Below the pieces are notes generated by a model that worked only from the letters and a program-made list of their open reading frames with translations, was not told where the DNA came from and did not search any database. Shown piece by piece: positions 8,605-17,397 of a stretch of 64,000 bases of DNA. How positions within the stretch are numbered: the stretch's first letter is position 1; each line of letters opens with the position of its first letter. The position numbers and the translations under genes were made by a program. The DNA is from Citreicoccus inhibens (GTDB lineage Bacteria; Myxococcota; Myxococcia; Myxococcales; Myxococcaceae), in assembly GCF_019039035.1 (NCBI RefSeq), contig NZ_JAHNZT010000005.1:62001-126000 (forward strand), given 5' to 3'.

Positions 8605-8876
8605 ACCGCTCTCCCGACGCTTGGGCCCGCAGGGTCCGCCTCCGGGCGCCGCGCCGCAAGGCACCCGCCCCGCCAGCGGTGCTGTTTCAGACAGCGACAT
8701 GCCCATTCCGCCTCCCAGCCGATACGCCGGGCCCGTGGAACGCCCCAGGTGACTTGTGAAAGACGCCCTTTCATGGCGACATGCGGGCCCTTCGGCCGTC
8801 TGTCTTCCAGGGGCGCGTCGCCGAGCCCAGCCGAAAGCCTTATCCAGCCACCCGTTCTTTCCGCCAGAGGAGGCGG

Positions 8877-10904
8877 ATGTTCGCATCTGACATCACGCTG
8901 GCGCCTCCGCCTCCGGCGGATGTCCTCCTCCGCGCTCTGGAAGAGAGCGAGGCCCATGACCCGGAGGGGTGCATGGTGTTGCGGGCCGTGCGGGATGGGA
9001 GCGGGGGCATCGCTGACTTCGAGTGGCTGTGGGCCAACCCCACCGCCGCGCGCGCCCTGGGTCGCGCCCCCGAGTCCCTCCGGGGCCGCCGCCTGCGCGA
9101 GGTCTCCTCCGCGCAAGGTCTGGCGGGCCGCCTGGAGCTCTTGTGCCGGGTGGTGGAGACGGGACGTCCGACAGAAGACAGCTTCGCGGAGGGCGACGCC
9201 TGGCTGCACGGCACCGCGGTGCCCCTGCGCGATGGGGTGTTGTTGCGGATTCGTGACATCACCAGCGCGCAGCGTGTCGAGGAGGGGCTTCGCGAGACGC
9301 TGGACTGGGTGAGCGACGTGCTGGAGAGCACGCCGGACGCGTTCTTCACCGTGGATGCGGACTGGCGCCTCACCTACGTCAACCGCAACGCGGCGGCGCT
9401 CACGGGCCGGGGCGCGGACATCCTCTTCCGCCGCGTGTTGTGGGAGGCCTGTCCGGAGCTGCAGGGCACGCGGCTGGAGCGCGAGCTGCGTCGGGTGGCG
9501 GACGAAGGGACGCCGGCCCTCTTCGAATTGCGCACCGCGCCGGAGCGCTGGCACGAGGTGCATGCGTGGTCCTCGGGCCGCAACTTGAGCATCACCGCGC
9601 GCGACATCTCCGACAAGAAGCGCATGGAGGCAGAGCGCGACGGGCTGCTCGCCCGAGAGCACTCGGGCCGCCTGGAGGCCGAGGCGCTGGTGCAGCAGCG
9701 GACCCAGGAGTTGGTCGCCGCGCGCGAGCGGCTGGTGCAGTCGGAGAAGCTGGCCATGGCGGGGCAGCTCGCCTCGGGCGTGGGCCACGAAATCAACAAC
9801 CCACTCTCCTACGTCACCGGCAACATCCAGTTCGCGCTGGAGCAGCTGGAGCAGTTGGAGCGCCTCCAGCTCATCCCCGCGCGCGTCGGGTGCGCGCCGC
9901 TCCAGGAGGCGCTGGACTCGCTGCGCGAGGCCCGCGAGGGCGCCGAGCGGATCCGCGTCATCGTTCGGGACCTGCAGACCTTCGCCCGCGCGGACGCGCC
10001 CCAGCTGGTGCCGGTGGATGTGCACGCGGCGCTGGAGTTTGGGCTGTCCATGGCCATGCCGCGCCTGCGCCACCGCGCGAAGGTGGTGCGTGCCTTTGGC
10101 CAGGTGCCCACGGTGATGGCGCACGAGGCCCGCCTGGGTCAGGTGTTCCTCCACCTGCTGCTCAACGCCGCGCACGCCATCCCCGAGGGGGACTCCTCGC
10201 TGCACCGCGTGACGCTCACCACGCGCCGCGAGGATGCCTGGGTAGTGGTGGAGGTCTCCGACACGGGCCACGGCATGACGCCCGAGGTGCTCCATCGCGC
10301 GTTCGAGCCGTTCTTCACCACGCGCCCCATGGGCGAGGGCTCGGGGCTGGGGCTGTCCATCAGCCTGGGCCAGGTGCGCGCCATGCGCGGCGAGCTGGCG
10401 GCGACCAGCACCCCGGGACAGGGCAGCACCTTCCAGGTGCGTCTGCTGACCAGCGAGGCCGCGGCGCGCCCTCGGCCGCCGCCGTCCGTGGAGGACGCGT
10501 CCCAGCGCAAGCGCGTGCTGGTGGTGGACGACGAGCCACAGCTCGCCAGCGTGCTGCGCCGGCTGTTGGGCCGTCAGCACGAGGTGGTGGTGGCGCACAG
10601 CGGTCGTGAGGCCCTGGCGGTGCTCGCGCGGGACGACGCGTTCGACCGCGTGTTCTGCGACTTGATGATGTCCGACCTGACGGGGATGGACGTGCACGCG
10701 GCGCTGGTGGGCCGCAGCCCGGAGCTGCTGTCGCGCTTCGTCTTCATGACGGGCGGCAGCTTCACCGAGCGGGCGCGGGCCTTCCTTCAGGCCGTGCCGC
10801 TGCCCCGGCTGGAGAAGCCCTTCGACCCGGGCACCCTGCTGGCGCTGGTGGAGGGGGCGCCGCCGCGCGCCGGGGCCTGGAGACCGCCGGCGCGCGAGGA
10901 GTGA
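8877..10904 (+). CDS. PAS-containing hybrid sensor histidine kinase with C-terminal receiver
   Basis: 675 residues from MFASDITLAP; AGAGGAGG sits just before this ATG. It is a soluble protein without transmembrane segments. Two PAS-like domains (about 20-120 and 145-250) are followed by a coiled coil, then an H-box GVGHEINNPLSYV with His304, and a catalytic domain with N-box LLLNAAHAI, G1 DTGHGM and G2 GEGSGLGLSI. A receiver follows from about 540 with VVDDEP, phospho-Asp595 (FCDLMMSD), Thr in FMTGG and Lys in EKPFD. The kinase group with HEINNP is common in Myxococcota. It is divergent from the receiver gene at 8604, across a 272-bp gap that must contain both promoters. It should autophosphorylate and pass phosphate to its own receiver and perhaps to the neighbour. 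Confidence 0.93.
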   Translation: MFASDITLAPPPPADVLLRALEESEAHDPEGCMVLRAVRDGSGGIADFEWLWANPTAARALGRAPESLRGRRLREVSSAQGLAGRLELLCRVVETGRPTEDSFAEGDAWLHGTAVPLRDGVLLRIRDITSAQRVEEGLRETLDWVSDVLESTPDAFFTVDADWRLTYVNRNAAALTGRGADILFRRVLWEACPELQGTRLERELRRVADEGTPALFELRTAPERWHEVHAWSSGRNLSITARDISDKKRMEAERDGLLAREHSGRLEAEALVQQRTQELVAARERLVQSEKLAMAGQLASGVGHEINNPLSYVTGNIQFALEQLEQLERLQLIPARVGCAPLQEALDSLREAREGAERIRVIVRDLQTFARADAPQLVPVDVHAALEFGLSMAMPRLRHRAKVVRAFGQVPTVMAHEARLGQVFLHLLLNAAHAIPEGDSSLHRVTLTTRREDAWVVVEVSDTGHGMTPEVLHRAFEPFFTTRPMGEGSGLGLSISLGQVRAMRGELAATSTPGQGSTFQVRLLTSEAAARPRPPPSVEDASQRKRVLVVDDEPQLASVLRRLLGRQHEVVVAHSGREALAVLARDDAFDRVFCDLMMSDLTGMDVHAALVGRSPELLSRFVFMTGGSFTERARAFLQAVPLPRLEKPFDPGTLLALVEGAPPRAGAWRPPAREE

Positions 10905-10916
10905 TTCAGGCCGCGA

Positions 10917-11603
10917 CTACAGCTTCACTTCGTCGCGGTCCGCGTTGGTGATGAAGGCGGGGCCCGTCGTGGCCAGCTTCTCCAGCAGCTTGTTCATGCC
11001 GTTGGAGCGCGCGAAGGCCATCTCGTTGCGCGTGACGCCCACCAGCGTCAGCAGCTCCACCTTGCCGCTGGGGAGCTGGAAGTGGCTGGGGCGCTCGGGG
11101 TCGCGCACGAACACGAAGCCGCCCAGCTTGGACTCGCCGCCGTCCAGCGTGCCCTCCACCGGGTAGCGGTGGCCCATGGCGAAGGCCCGCAGGCACACGA
11201 GGTTGTAGGCCATCATGTCCAGCAGCCGCAGCACCGGCCAGCGCGCCTCCTCCGGCGTGTGGATGACCATCTCGTAGCCCAGGCCGCTGGGCGCGTCGTC
11301 CGGGAACTCCTCTCCGGGGGCCACGGTGAAGGGGTTGGACAGGCCGCTGGTGACGTAGGTCCAGTAGGGGTACTCGGGGCTCGGCGGCGCCACGCGCACG
11401 CCCATGGGGGCCCAGTTCGGGTCCAGCTCCTTCACCTCGGCCAGCTCGCTCTCCATCCACGCTTCGAGCGCGCCAGTCTGTTCGAGGGTGAAGACGTTCT
11501 CCTGGATGGCGCCGAACATCTTCGGGTACTCCACCTCGTCGCGGTCGGCCCAGCAGTCTTCGTACCACTGGATGAAGTCTTCGTCCGTCTCGGGGGCTTT
11601 CAT
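10917..11603 (-). CDS. suppressor-of-fused (SUFU) domain protein
   Basis: 228 residues from MKAPETDEDF. The central part (YPYWTYVTSGLSNPF, then GLGYEMVIHTPEEARWPVLRLL) and the C-terminal GVTRNEMAFAR match the bacterial SUFU-domain family, related to the animal Hedgehog-pathway inhibitor. In bacteria this fold often occurs as immunity or adaptor proteins of polymorphic toxin systems, though many copies stand alone. No signal peptide is visible, so it is probably cytoplasmic. It converges with the hybrid kinase (12 bp between stops). No obvious toxin partner is adjacent; the gene upstream on the same strand is a FemAB-like acyltransferase 93 bp away. A start 36 nt upstream is possible. Confidence 0.82.
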   Translation of the reverse strand: MKAPETDEDFIQWYEDCWADRDEVEYPKMFGAIQENVFTLEQTGALEAWMESELAEVKELDPNWAPMGVRVAPPSPEYPYWTYVTSGLSNPFTVAPGEEFPDDAPSGLGYEMVIHTPEEARWPVLRLLDMMAYNLVCLRAFAMGHRYPVEGTLDGGESKLGGFVFVRDPERPSHFQLPSGKVELLTLVGVTRNEMAFARSNGMNKLLEKLATTGPAFITNADRDEVKL

Positions 11604-11696
11604 GTCACGAGACTCTAAAGGTTCCCGCCCGCCGCACAACTTGTTCAGAGCGCAGAGGCCGCAAGGGCCGTGGCCCGGTGGACGGACGGGCAGCCT

Positions 11697-12887
11697 TCAG
11701 TCCGCCCTGGGCTCGGGCCGCGTCGCCCGGGCCCAGGGCTTGAGTCCGCAGATGCGCTCGGCTTCCTCCACTGCGAGTTGTAGCTGGTGCCGCTCGCGGC
11801 GGACGAAGTCGCGCACGGCGGAGTCCAGGCGCCGGTCGAACACGAGGTGCGCGCTGTGCACCGCGGTCGGCTCGAACCCTCGGGACACCTTGTGTTCACC
11901 GCCCGCGCCCGGCTCGAACACCTTGCGCCCCGCGCGGATGCAGTCCTCCACCGACTGGTAGAGGCAGACGTTGAAGTGCAGGAAGGGGTGCTCCTCCACG
12001 CAGCCCCAATAGCGGCCGTAGAGCCGCTCCGCGGTCGCCAGGTTGAAGGCGCCCGCGATGACCTTGCCCTCCCGCACGGCCTCCACCATCTCCACGGTGC
12101 CGGGCATGGCGCGGAACAGGCGCGTGAAGAAGTCCGGCGTGAGCTGCACCTGCCCCCAGGCGTGGCGCTCGCAGGTGGAGGCGTAGAACTCGAAGGCGCG
12201 ACGCGCGTGCTCGGGGCCCAGCTCGGCGCCGCGCACGGTGCGCAGGGTGATGCCCTGGGTGGCGGCGGCACCGCGCTCGCGCTTGAGCTGGTTGCGGCGC
12301 TTGGAGTCGAAGCGCGACAGGTAGTCGTCGTAGTGCTGGTAGCCCGGGTTCTTCCACTGGAACTGCAGGGTGATGCGGCGCGCGAGGCCCGCCTCCTCGA
12401 GGAAGCCGGCCTCGTCGTCGGTGGGATAGAGCACGTGCACCGAGGAGCAGTCCGCCTCCTTCGCGCTCTCCACGGCCGCTTCCAGCAAGGCGCGGCGCAG
12501 CGCGGGCACGTCCTCGCCGGGCGCGATGAGCAGGCGCGGCACGGTGGCGGGAGACAGCGGCCCTCCGACGATGAGCTTGGGGTAGTACTCCACGCCCAGG
12601 CGGGCCGCGGCGTTGGCCCAGCCGAAGTCGTAGATGTACTCGCCCATGCTGTGGAACTTGAGGTACGCGGGCGCCGCCGCGACCAGCCGGGGGCCTCGCC
12701 ACAGCGTCAGGTGATGCGGAGCCCAGCCGGTGTCCTGCGTGGCGCTGCCGCTTTCTTCCATGGCGGCCAGCCAGGCATGTCTCACGAAGGGCGGGGCGTC
12801 TGGCTCCAGGAGCGCGTCCCACTCCGCGGCGGGGACGTCGGTGATGGCGGCCTGGATGCGGAGGCGGAGCGAGGGGGCGGCGGGCAC
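11697..12887 (-). CDS. FemAB/COG3146-like GNAT acyltransferase (peptidogalycan-family)
   Basis: 396 residues from GTG (MPAAPSLRLR). The sequence fits the COG3146 family, in which a degenerate and a complete GNAT fold stand side by side: N-terminal WDALLEPDAPPFVRHAWL, central HSMGEYIYDFGWANAA and VEYYPKLIVGGPLSPATVPR, then FDSKRRNQLKRER and RYWGCVEEHPFLHFNVCLYQ near 300. The C-terminus has FEPGAGGEHKVSRGFEPTAVHSAH, a family signature. Relatives are described as peptidoglycan or exopolysaccharide biosynthesis/recognition proteins, but the acceptor is not established. No membrane segments are seen. The gene appears to stand alone, since 145 bp with a hairpin separate it from the lipoprotein gene upstream. 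Confidence 0.85.
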   Translation of the reverse strand: MPAAPSLRLRIQAAITDVPAAEWDALLEPDAPPFVRHAWLAAMEESGSATQDTGWAPHHLTLWRGPRLVAAAPAYLKFHSMGEYIYDFGWANAAARLGVEYYPKLIVGGPLSPATVPRLLIAPGEDVPALRRALLEAAVESAKEADCSSVHVLYPTDDEAGFLEEAGLARRITLQFQWKNPGYQHYDDYLSRFDSKRRNQLKRERGAAATQGITLRTVRGAELGPEHARRAFEFYASTCERHAWGQVQLTPDFFTRLFRAMPGTVEMVEAVREGKVIAGAFNLATAERLYGRYWGCVEEHPFLHFNVCLYQSVEDCIRAGRKVFEPGAGGEHKVSRGFEPTAVHSAHLVFDRRLDSAVRDFVRRERHQLQLAVEEAERICGLKPWARATRPEPRAD

Positions 12888-12979
12888 CGCACAGTCCTAA
12901 CGCGGACCTCGCGGGCTCGCCGCTGCTCACGCGTTCACACCCGCCCGGCTCGCCAGCGACCGTTCGAGCGCGCGCGCCA

Positions 12980-13007
12980 GGTGCCCCACGCCAACAGGTG
13001 GGGCACC
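12980..13007 (-). terminator. hairpin at the 3' end of the TonB receptor-lipoprotein operon
   Basis: GGTGCCCCAC and GTGGGGCACC form a perfect 10-bp stem with an 8-nt loop, 26 nt past the lipoprotein stop. No T-tract follows in the minus direction, so it may be a processing barrier or a weak terminator. Confidence 0.5.
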
Positions 13008-13032
13008 CGCGCGACGGGTGACTGCCAACGGG

Positions 13033-13767
13033 TTACTTCAACGACGGGATGGCCTTCTCCGGGACGCAGAGCTTCAGCGTCGGGTCACACACCACGGCGA
13101 AGTCCGGGTTGACGCCCGAGCCCTGGCCGCAGCTGAGCGCGGGGACTTCCGAGCCCGGCGTGCACGCCACCGCCGGCCACATGCCCCGGACCTTGTAGGT
13201 GCTGGTGCAGCCGTTGTCCGTGTACTCGAGGTCCGCGCTGAACTGCGTTCCGGGAGCCGACGGCGCCGAATACACCTTCACGTGGGTGAAGACATACGCG
13301 AGCTTCTTCGGCTCCTCGGCGGAGATGCCCGGCTTGCCGTCCTTGCCCGGCACCGCCTCGCGCGCCACCGCGTCCACCTTGGCCACCGACAGGTCATCGG
13401 CCGAGCAGAAGTACTGCGCATCCTGCTGGAGGTTCAGGTTGCCGAAGGCCGTCTGCTCGCGCTGGTTGGTGACGTTGTCGCGCGCGCCGCGGCTCGCCAG
13501 TCCATCCGGGCGGATGGCCAGCGTGCTGTCGCCGCCCTTCTCCAAGTCGATGTACTTGAAGATGCCCGCCAGCTCTCCGACGGGAGCGAAGCGCTTGTTG
13601 GCGACGCACACGTCATCCGTGGCCTTCTGCACCTCGTCGTACTTCAGGATCCAACTGGCGCTGTCCTGCACGATGCAGCCCGAGTTGGGCTGCTCGAAGC
13701 CGCAGCCCGCCAGGAGCAGGAGCGGCGCGGCCGCAATCAATCGCTGGGTCATGGGATGGGTTCTCAT
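13033..13767 (-). CDS. lipoprotein partner of the TonB-dependent receptor
   Basis: 244 residues with a lipoprotein signal (LLLLAGC, lipidated Cys22) and no Asp at +2, so outer-membrane delivery is plausible. The start is MRTHPMTQ at 13767, with a second ATG 15 nt later. The mature part has about seven cysteines (CIVQDS, DVCVAN, YFCSAD, GCTSTY, VACTPG, LSCGQ, CDPTLKLC), which suggests disulfides. I do not recognise a family. It starts 8 bp after the stop of the Oar-like receptor gene and must be cotranscribed, as expected for a surface lipoprotein serving a TonB receptor in SusCD-like fashion, although it is not SusD-like in sequence. Confidence 0.8.
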   Translation of the reverse strand: MRTHPMTQRLIAAAPLLLLAGCGFEQPNSGCIVQDSASWILKYDEVQKATDDVCVANKRFAPVGELAGIFKYIDLEKGGDSTLAIRPDGLASRGARDNVTNQREQTAFGNLNLQQDAQYFCSADDLSVAKVDAVAREAVPGKDGKPGISAEEPKKLAYVFTHVKVYSAPSAPGTQFSADLEYTDNGCTSTYKVRGMWPAVACTPGSEVPALSCGQGSGVNPDFAVVCDPTLKLCVPEKAIPSLK

Positions 13768-13775
13768 GGGCGGGC

Positions 13776-16700
13776 CTAGAAGGTGTACCGGAGTCCCAGG
13801 CGCACCTGCCGCGGCGGCTGGTACTGGGTGGGCTTGCCGAAGTTCGGGTTCACGTCGTCATCGGTGAGGAACACCTTGGGGTCCGAGTCCGGCGCCTTCT
13901 GCACGCTGCCGGGCAGGTCTCCCTTCTTGCCATTGGCCACGGGGTACACGGTGGCCGTGGTGTAGGTGTTGTCCACGCTGGTGACGCCCTGGAAGTTGAA
14001 CAGGTTGAAGAGGTCCACCGTGAACGCCACCGACTGCTCCTTGGCCAACCGGTAGGTGAGGCCCAGGCTCGTGTCGATGGTGTTGATCCACGGCGTGCGG
14101 CCACCCGAGCCGCGCGGCAGGATGAACGTCTCACCCTGGCCGTAGCGCAGGTACGCGCCCAGGTAGTTGATGGGCGTGCCCGAGCTGCCGCGGTACGACA
14201 GGCCCACGTTCGCCACCAGCTTCTGGGTGAGCGCCACCTCCTTGGCACCGAACAGCTTGATGGCGTGGGTGCGGTCCGCCGGCAAGAGGCCCGTGCGGTT
14301 CTGGAGGATGGGGATGATGTCGAAGTCCGCGTTGGTGTTCGGGTCGAGCTGGTTGGTCTCCGGGCGGTAGAGGCCCGCGTAGTTTCCGTACAGCCGCGAC
14401 CACGTGTAGCTGGCCTGCGCGAGCCAGCCGTCGCTGAACGACCGGGTCAGGTAGACGGTGGCGGCGTCGTAGTCGCGCTTGGCCTCCGGGAAGTCCTTGG
14501 CGAAGCCGAAGCCCGGGTTGCCGAGGAAGTACGTGTTGCCCTCGTCGCGGCTCATGTCCTCGATGACCGCGTTCATCTTCCGGTGCGTGTACGTCAGGCC
14601 CACGCGGGTGCTGGTCATCACCTCGTACTCACCGCCGAGCGCCAGCTCATCCGAGGACTGGGGCTTGATGTCCGGGTCCACCGGCCGGGCCTCGGCCTTG
14701 CCGCCCGAGTAGAGGCGGCTCGGGTCGCGCGAGGACTCGGGGGTCGCCACCTCGTTGTGGCTGTTGGGGTCCACGCACGCGCGCTGGCCCTCCACGGTGG
14801 AGGGGTCGCAGCCGTTCGGGTGGTTGGTGTCCTTGGCGTAGTGGTTGGCCACGTAGCGCGGATCCGGCGGGTAGCCGCGATCCAGCATGCGGATGGGCAC
14901 CTGCTCGTAGTAGCGCGAGAAGCTGGCGAACAGCTTGCTCCGGCCGTTGCGCATCGGATCCACGATGACGCCCAGGCGCGGAGACACCTGGTTGCCCATG
15001 GAGAAGGCCAGCTTGCCGTCGCTGCCGTAGAGCCACTGCGCGTCGTAGCGGAGGCCGGCGTTGATCGTCACCATGCTCGCGATGGTGTAGCTGTCCTGAA
15101 GGAAGCCGCCCACCGTGTTGCTGGTGCTGTGGGACTCGCGGACCATCAAGACCTGCGGGTCATCCGGCGCGTGCAGGTAGCCGTAGCGGCGCGCGTCCGT
15201 CCAGCCCAGCACGCCCGTGGCGACCTCGGCCTCCTGGAGGAGGACGCCGCCCGTATAGGCCTTCCGGTTGTCGTAGCTGAGGAACTCCGCGTCCGCGCCC
15301 GCCTTGATGATGTGGCTGCCGCCGAAGTTGTTGAGGATGTAGGTCAGCTTGGTGTTGACCTGGTAGCGGTCCAGCTTCGAGTCGAAGATGGCGCCGCCGC
15401 CGAGGTTGTAGTTGGTCACCTGGCAGCGCAGCCGCTGCTCGGCCAGCGTGGTGCCGCAGTACGTGTCCGCGTCCGGGACGGACTCGAACTCGGTGAGGGC
15501 GCGGGGGAACTTGTTGAGCGTGGCGTACGTCACGCGCGCGGTCCCCGCGAGGCCCTCGTCGCTGCCAATCTTGCTGCCGTCAGACGGGAGCTGCGAGGAG
15601 ATCTGGTGGAACCAACCCGCGTTGGCGTCCACGAGCAGCCGCTTGTCCATGAACGCGCCCGCGTAGGCCGCGCCCAGCGTCCGGGCGCTCGCGTCCTGGA
15701 CCAGCGCGGTGTGGTACGCGGGAGACGAGCTCATGCGCGTCAGGATGACGGTGCCCTGCTGCGGGTCCACCAGGAGCTTGCCATTGCCACCGGTGGTGGA
15801 CGGCGTCCCCAGGAGGCTCAGCGAGACGTTGTGGTCCTGATTGATGAGATACGTGAGCTTGCCCATGTACTGCACGGAGCTCGAGTCCGCGAAGTACGTG
15901 CGCTGGGAGCCGGGGATGGGCGTCGTGGCGAAGAAGCCACGCCCATCCACCACGCGGGACGCCTTGCCCTGGTCGTCATACGTGACGTTGAACGAGTTGA
16001 ACGCTCGCTCGTGCGCGAAGCGTGTCACGGAGGGCGCCAGGCCCGCGAAGAACCAGAGCTTGTCCTTCAGGATGGGGCCGCCCAACGTGGCGCCGAAGTC
16101 GCCGAGGTTGTGCAGCTTGGTGACGCCGCTGATGGCGGAGCCCTGGCTCACCACCAGCTCGCGCTTTCCCTCCAGCGCGCCCGGCGTGAGGTTGGCGAAC
16201 ACCGTGCCGTGGAACTCGTTGGAGCCTGACTTGGTCGCGGCCGTGATGACGCCACCCGTGGAGCGGCCGAACTCCGGCATGTAGCCGCCGGTGATGACGT
16301 TCACGTCCTGCACGAACTCCACGGTCATGGGGCTGGCGTTGATGCCCACGGACGGGTCGCCGGTGGAGATGCCGTCCACCAGATACCCGTTCTCCGGAGA
16401 CGTGGCGCCGTTCACGGACACGCCGAAGGTGTCCGTCTGCGCGCCCGGCGCCAGCTCGGCCAGGCTGTCGAAGGAGCGGGCCGCGCCGCCCTTGCCGCCG
16501 GGGCGGTTCACCGCGATGCGCCGGATGAAGTCGTCTCCGACGTTCACGCCGGTGCTCGTGGAGCCCACGTCGATGGTGGGCGCGAGGGGGATGACCGTGA
16601 CTTCCTCGGTGAATGCCTCGGGAAGCAGCTCGACGTTGACGCGGATGGTGCGGTTGAGCCGCAGCTGCACGTCGGACCGGGCGAACGGCTTGAACGACTC

Positions 16701-16958
16701 CTTCTCGAACCGGAGCGCGTACGTGCCCGGTGGGAGCTGCGGGATGCGGTACTGGCCCTGCGCGTCTGTCACCACGGTCTGCTCACCCTGGAGGTTGGGT
16801 GAGGTGGCGGTCACCACGACGTCCGCCGCTGGCTGTTTGGTCTCGGTGTTGAGGACCGTGCCAATGATGACACTGGATTGAGCCAGAGCCGTGGACCCGC
16901 ACAGCAGGCCCGCGACGAGGACGGCACCGGATGTCCGGCGCCAGGGGATTGATGTCAT
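13776..16958 (-). CDS. TonB-dependent receptor, Oar-like, with carboxypeptidase-regulatory N-terminal domain
   Basis: 1060 residues with a signal peptide cut near ALA-QSS (26-27). Residues 29-110 form a carboxypeptidase-regulatory-like beta-sandwich (IIGTVLNTETKQPAADVVVT, then GQYRIPQLPPGTYALRFE). The plug spans about 115-260 (NGYLVDGISTGDPSVGINA, FGRSTGGVITAATKSGSNEF). The rest is a beta-barrel ending in an aromatic C-terminal strand, RLGLRYTF, as required for outer-membrane insertion. This architecture matches the Oar family of Myxococcus, needed for export or uptake of large substrates such as protein signals. No TonB-box or transducer extension is obvious. The gene leads a two-gene operon with the Cys-rich lipoprotein; the AT-rich stretch near 17040 upstream is the likely promoter region. 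Confidence 0.93.
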   Translation of the reverse strand: MTSIPWRRTSGAVLVAGLLCGSTALAQSSVIIGTVLNTETKQPAADVVVTATSPNLQGEQTVVTDAQGQYRIPQLPPGTYALRFEKESFKPFARSDVQLRLNRTIRVNVELLPEAFTEEVTVIPLAPTIDVGSTSTGVNVGDDFIRRIAVNRPGGKGGAARSFDSLAELAPGAQTDTFGVSVNGATSPENGYLVDGISTGDPSVGINASPMTVEFVQDVNVITGGYMPEFGRSTGGVITAATKSGSNEFHGTVFANLTPGALEGKRELVVSQGSAISGVTKLHNLGDFGATLGGPILKDKLWFFAGLAPSVTRFAHERAFNSFNVTYDDQGKASRVVDGRGFFATTPIPGSQRTYFADSSSVQYMGKLTYLINQDHNVSLSLLGTPSTTGGNGKLLVDPQQGTVILTRMSSSPAYHTALVQDASARTLGAAYAGAFMDKRLLVDANAGWFHQISSQLPSDGSKIGSDEGLAGTARVTYATLNKFPRALTEFESVPDADTYCGTTLAEQRLRCQVTNYNLGGGAIFDSKLDRYQVNTKLTYILNNFGGSHIIKAGADAEFLSYDNRKAYTGGVLLQEAEVATGVLGWTDARRYGYLHAPDDPQVLMVRESHSTSNTVGGFLQDSYTIASMVTINAGLRYDAQWLYGSDGKLAFSMGNQVSPRLGVIVDPMRNGRSKLFASFSRYYEQVPIRMLDRGYPPDPRYVANHYAKDTNHPNGCDPSTVEGQRACVDPNSHNEVATPESSRDPSRLYSGGKAEARPVDPDIKPQSSDELALGGEYEVMTSTRVGLTYTHRKMNAVIEDMSRDEGNTYFLGNPGFGFAKDFPEAKRDYDAATVYLTRSFSDGWLAQASYTWSRLYGNYAGLYRPETNQLDPNTNADFDIIPILQNRTGLLPADRTHAIKLFGAKEVALTQKLVANVGLSYRGSSGTPINYLGAYLRYGQGETFILPRGSGGRTPWINTIDTSLGLTYRLAKEQSVAFTVDLFNLFNFQGVTSVDNTYTTATVYPVANGKKGDLPGSVQKAPDSDPKVFLTDDDVNPNFGKPTQYQPPRQVRLGLRYTF

Positions 16959-17397
16959 GTCGAGACGCTTTCCAGGGGGGAGTCTGTGGGTGGCAATGTG
17001 GCGAACGCTCGCGCCGGCCCAGCGTATCGGACCATGTCATATTTCAAACGATTTCGATACTGCGAGTCCCGTCCGACCCCCGGACACGCGTTTCTCACCG
17101 CGCGGACCCAGGTGTTGGACCTCAGAAGGTTGAGAGGGAACCACTGTTGAGGGGCTCCACCGTGTGGTGTCCCGGGGGAGGGGGCCGGGCCCGCGGGCGG
17201 CGAGGTGTCATTCGCGGCGCGGGCAGGCAGGCCGGCATGATTTGCAACGAATTGGCGGGGTGAGCTGTGTTCAGGAGCAAGGCCTGTAGAGCACGGCACG
17301 TTCCTCGTGATGCGTTTGACGCGCCACTGACAAGTCCTGCCCCTTTTTTCGTTGCACCGGCTGTGGGGCGTGACGTGGCTGATTACAAATATCGGCC
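16959..17397. other. 439-bp divergent intergenic region
   Basis: It lies between the TonB receptor (minus) and the GNAT pair (plus). No gene is supported. An AT-rich patch at about 17036-17062 has TTGAAA on the minus strand, and GTATCG/CGATAC inverted arms spaced about 25 bp flank it; this is the best candidate for the receptor promoter and an operator. Just before 17398 the sequence GATTACAAATATC could serve as a -10 region for the GNAT genes. None of these is a strong consensus match. Confidence 0.4.

Noticed and set aside
8605-8706. Upstream start (ATG at 8706 or 8700) for the single-receiver regulator, with GGGAGG in front
   Set aside because: The added 32-34 residues have lower third-position GC and no fold, and receivers normally begin just before the first strand; still possible.
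17290-17320. Sigma-54 type promoter (GGCACG ... TGC) before the GNAT pair
   Set aside because: The spacing between the GG and GC elements is 15 rather than 10.
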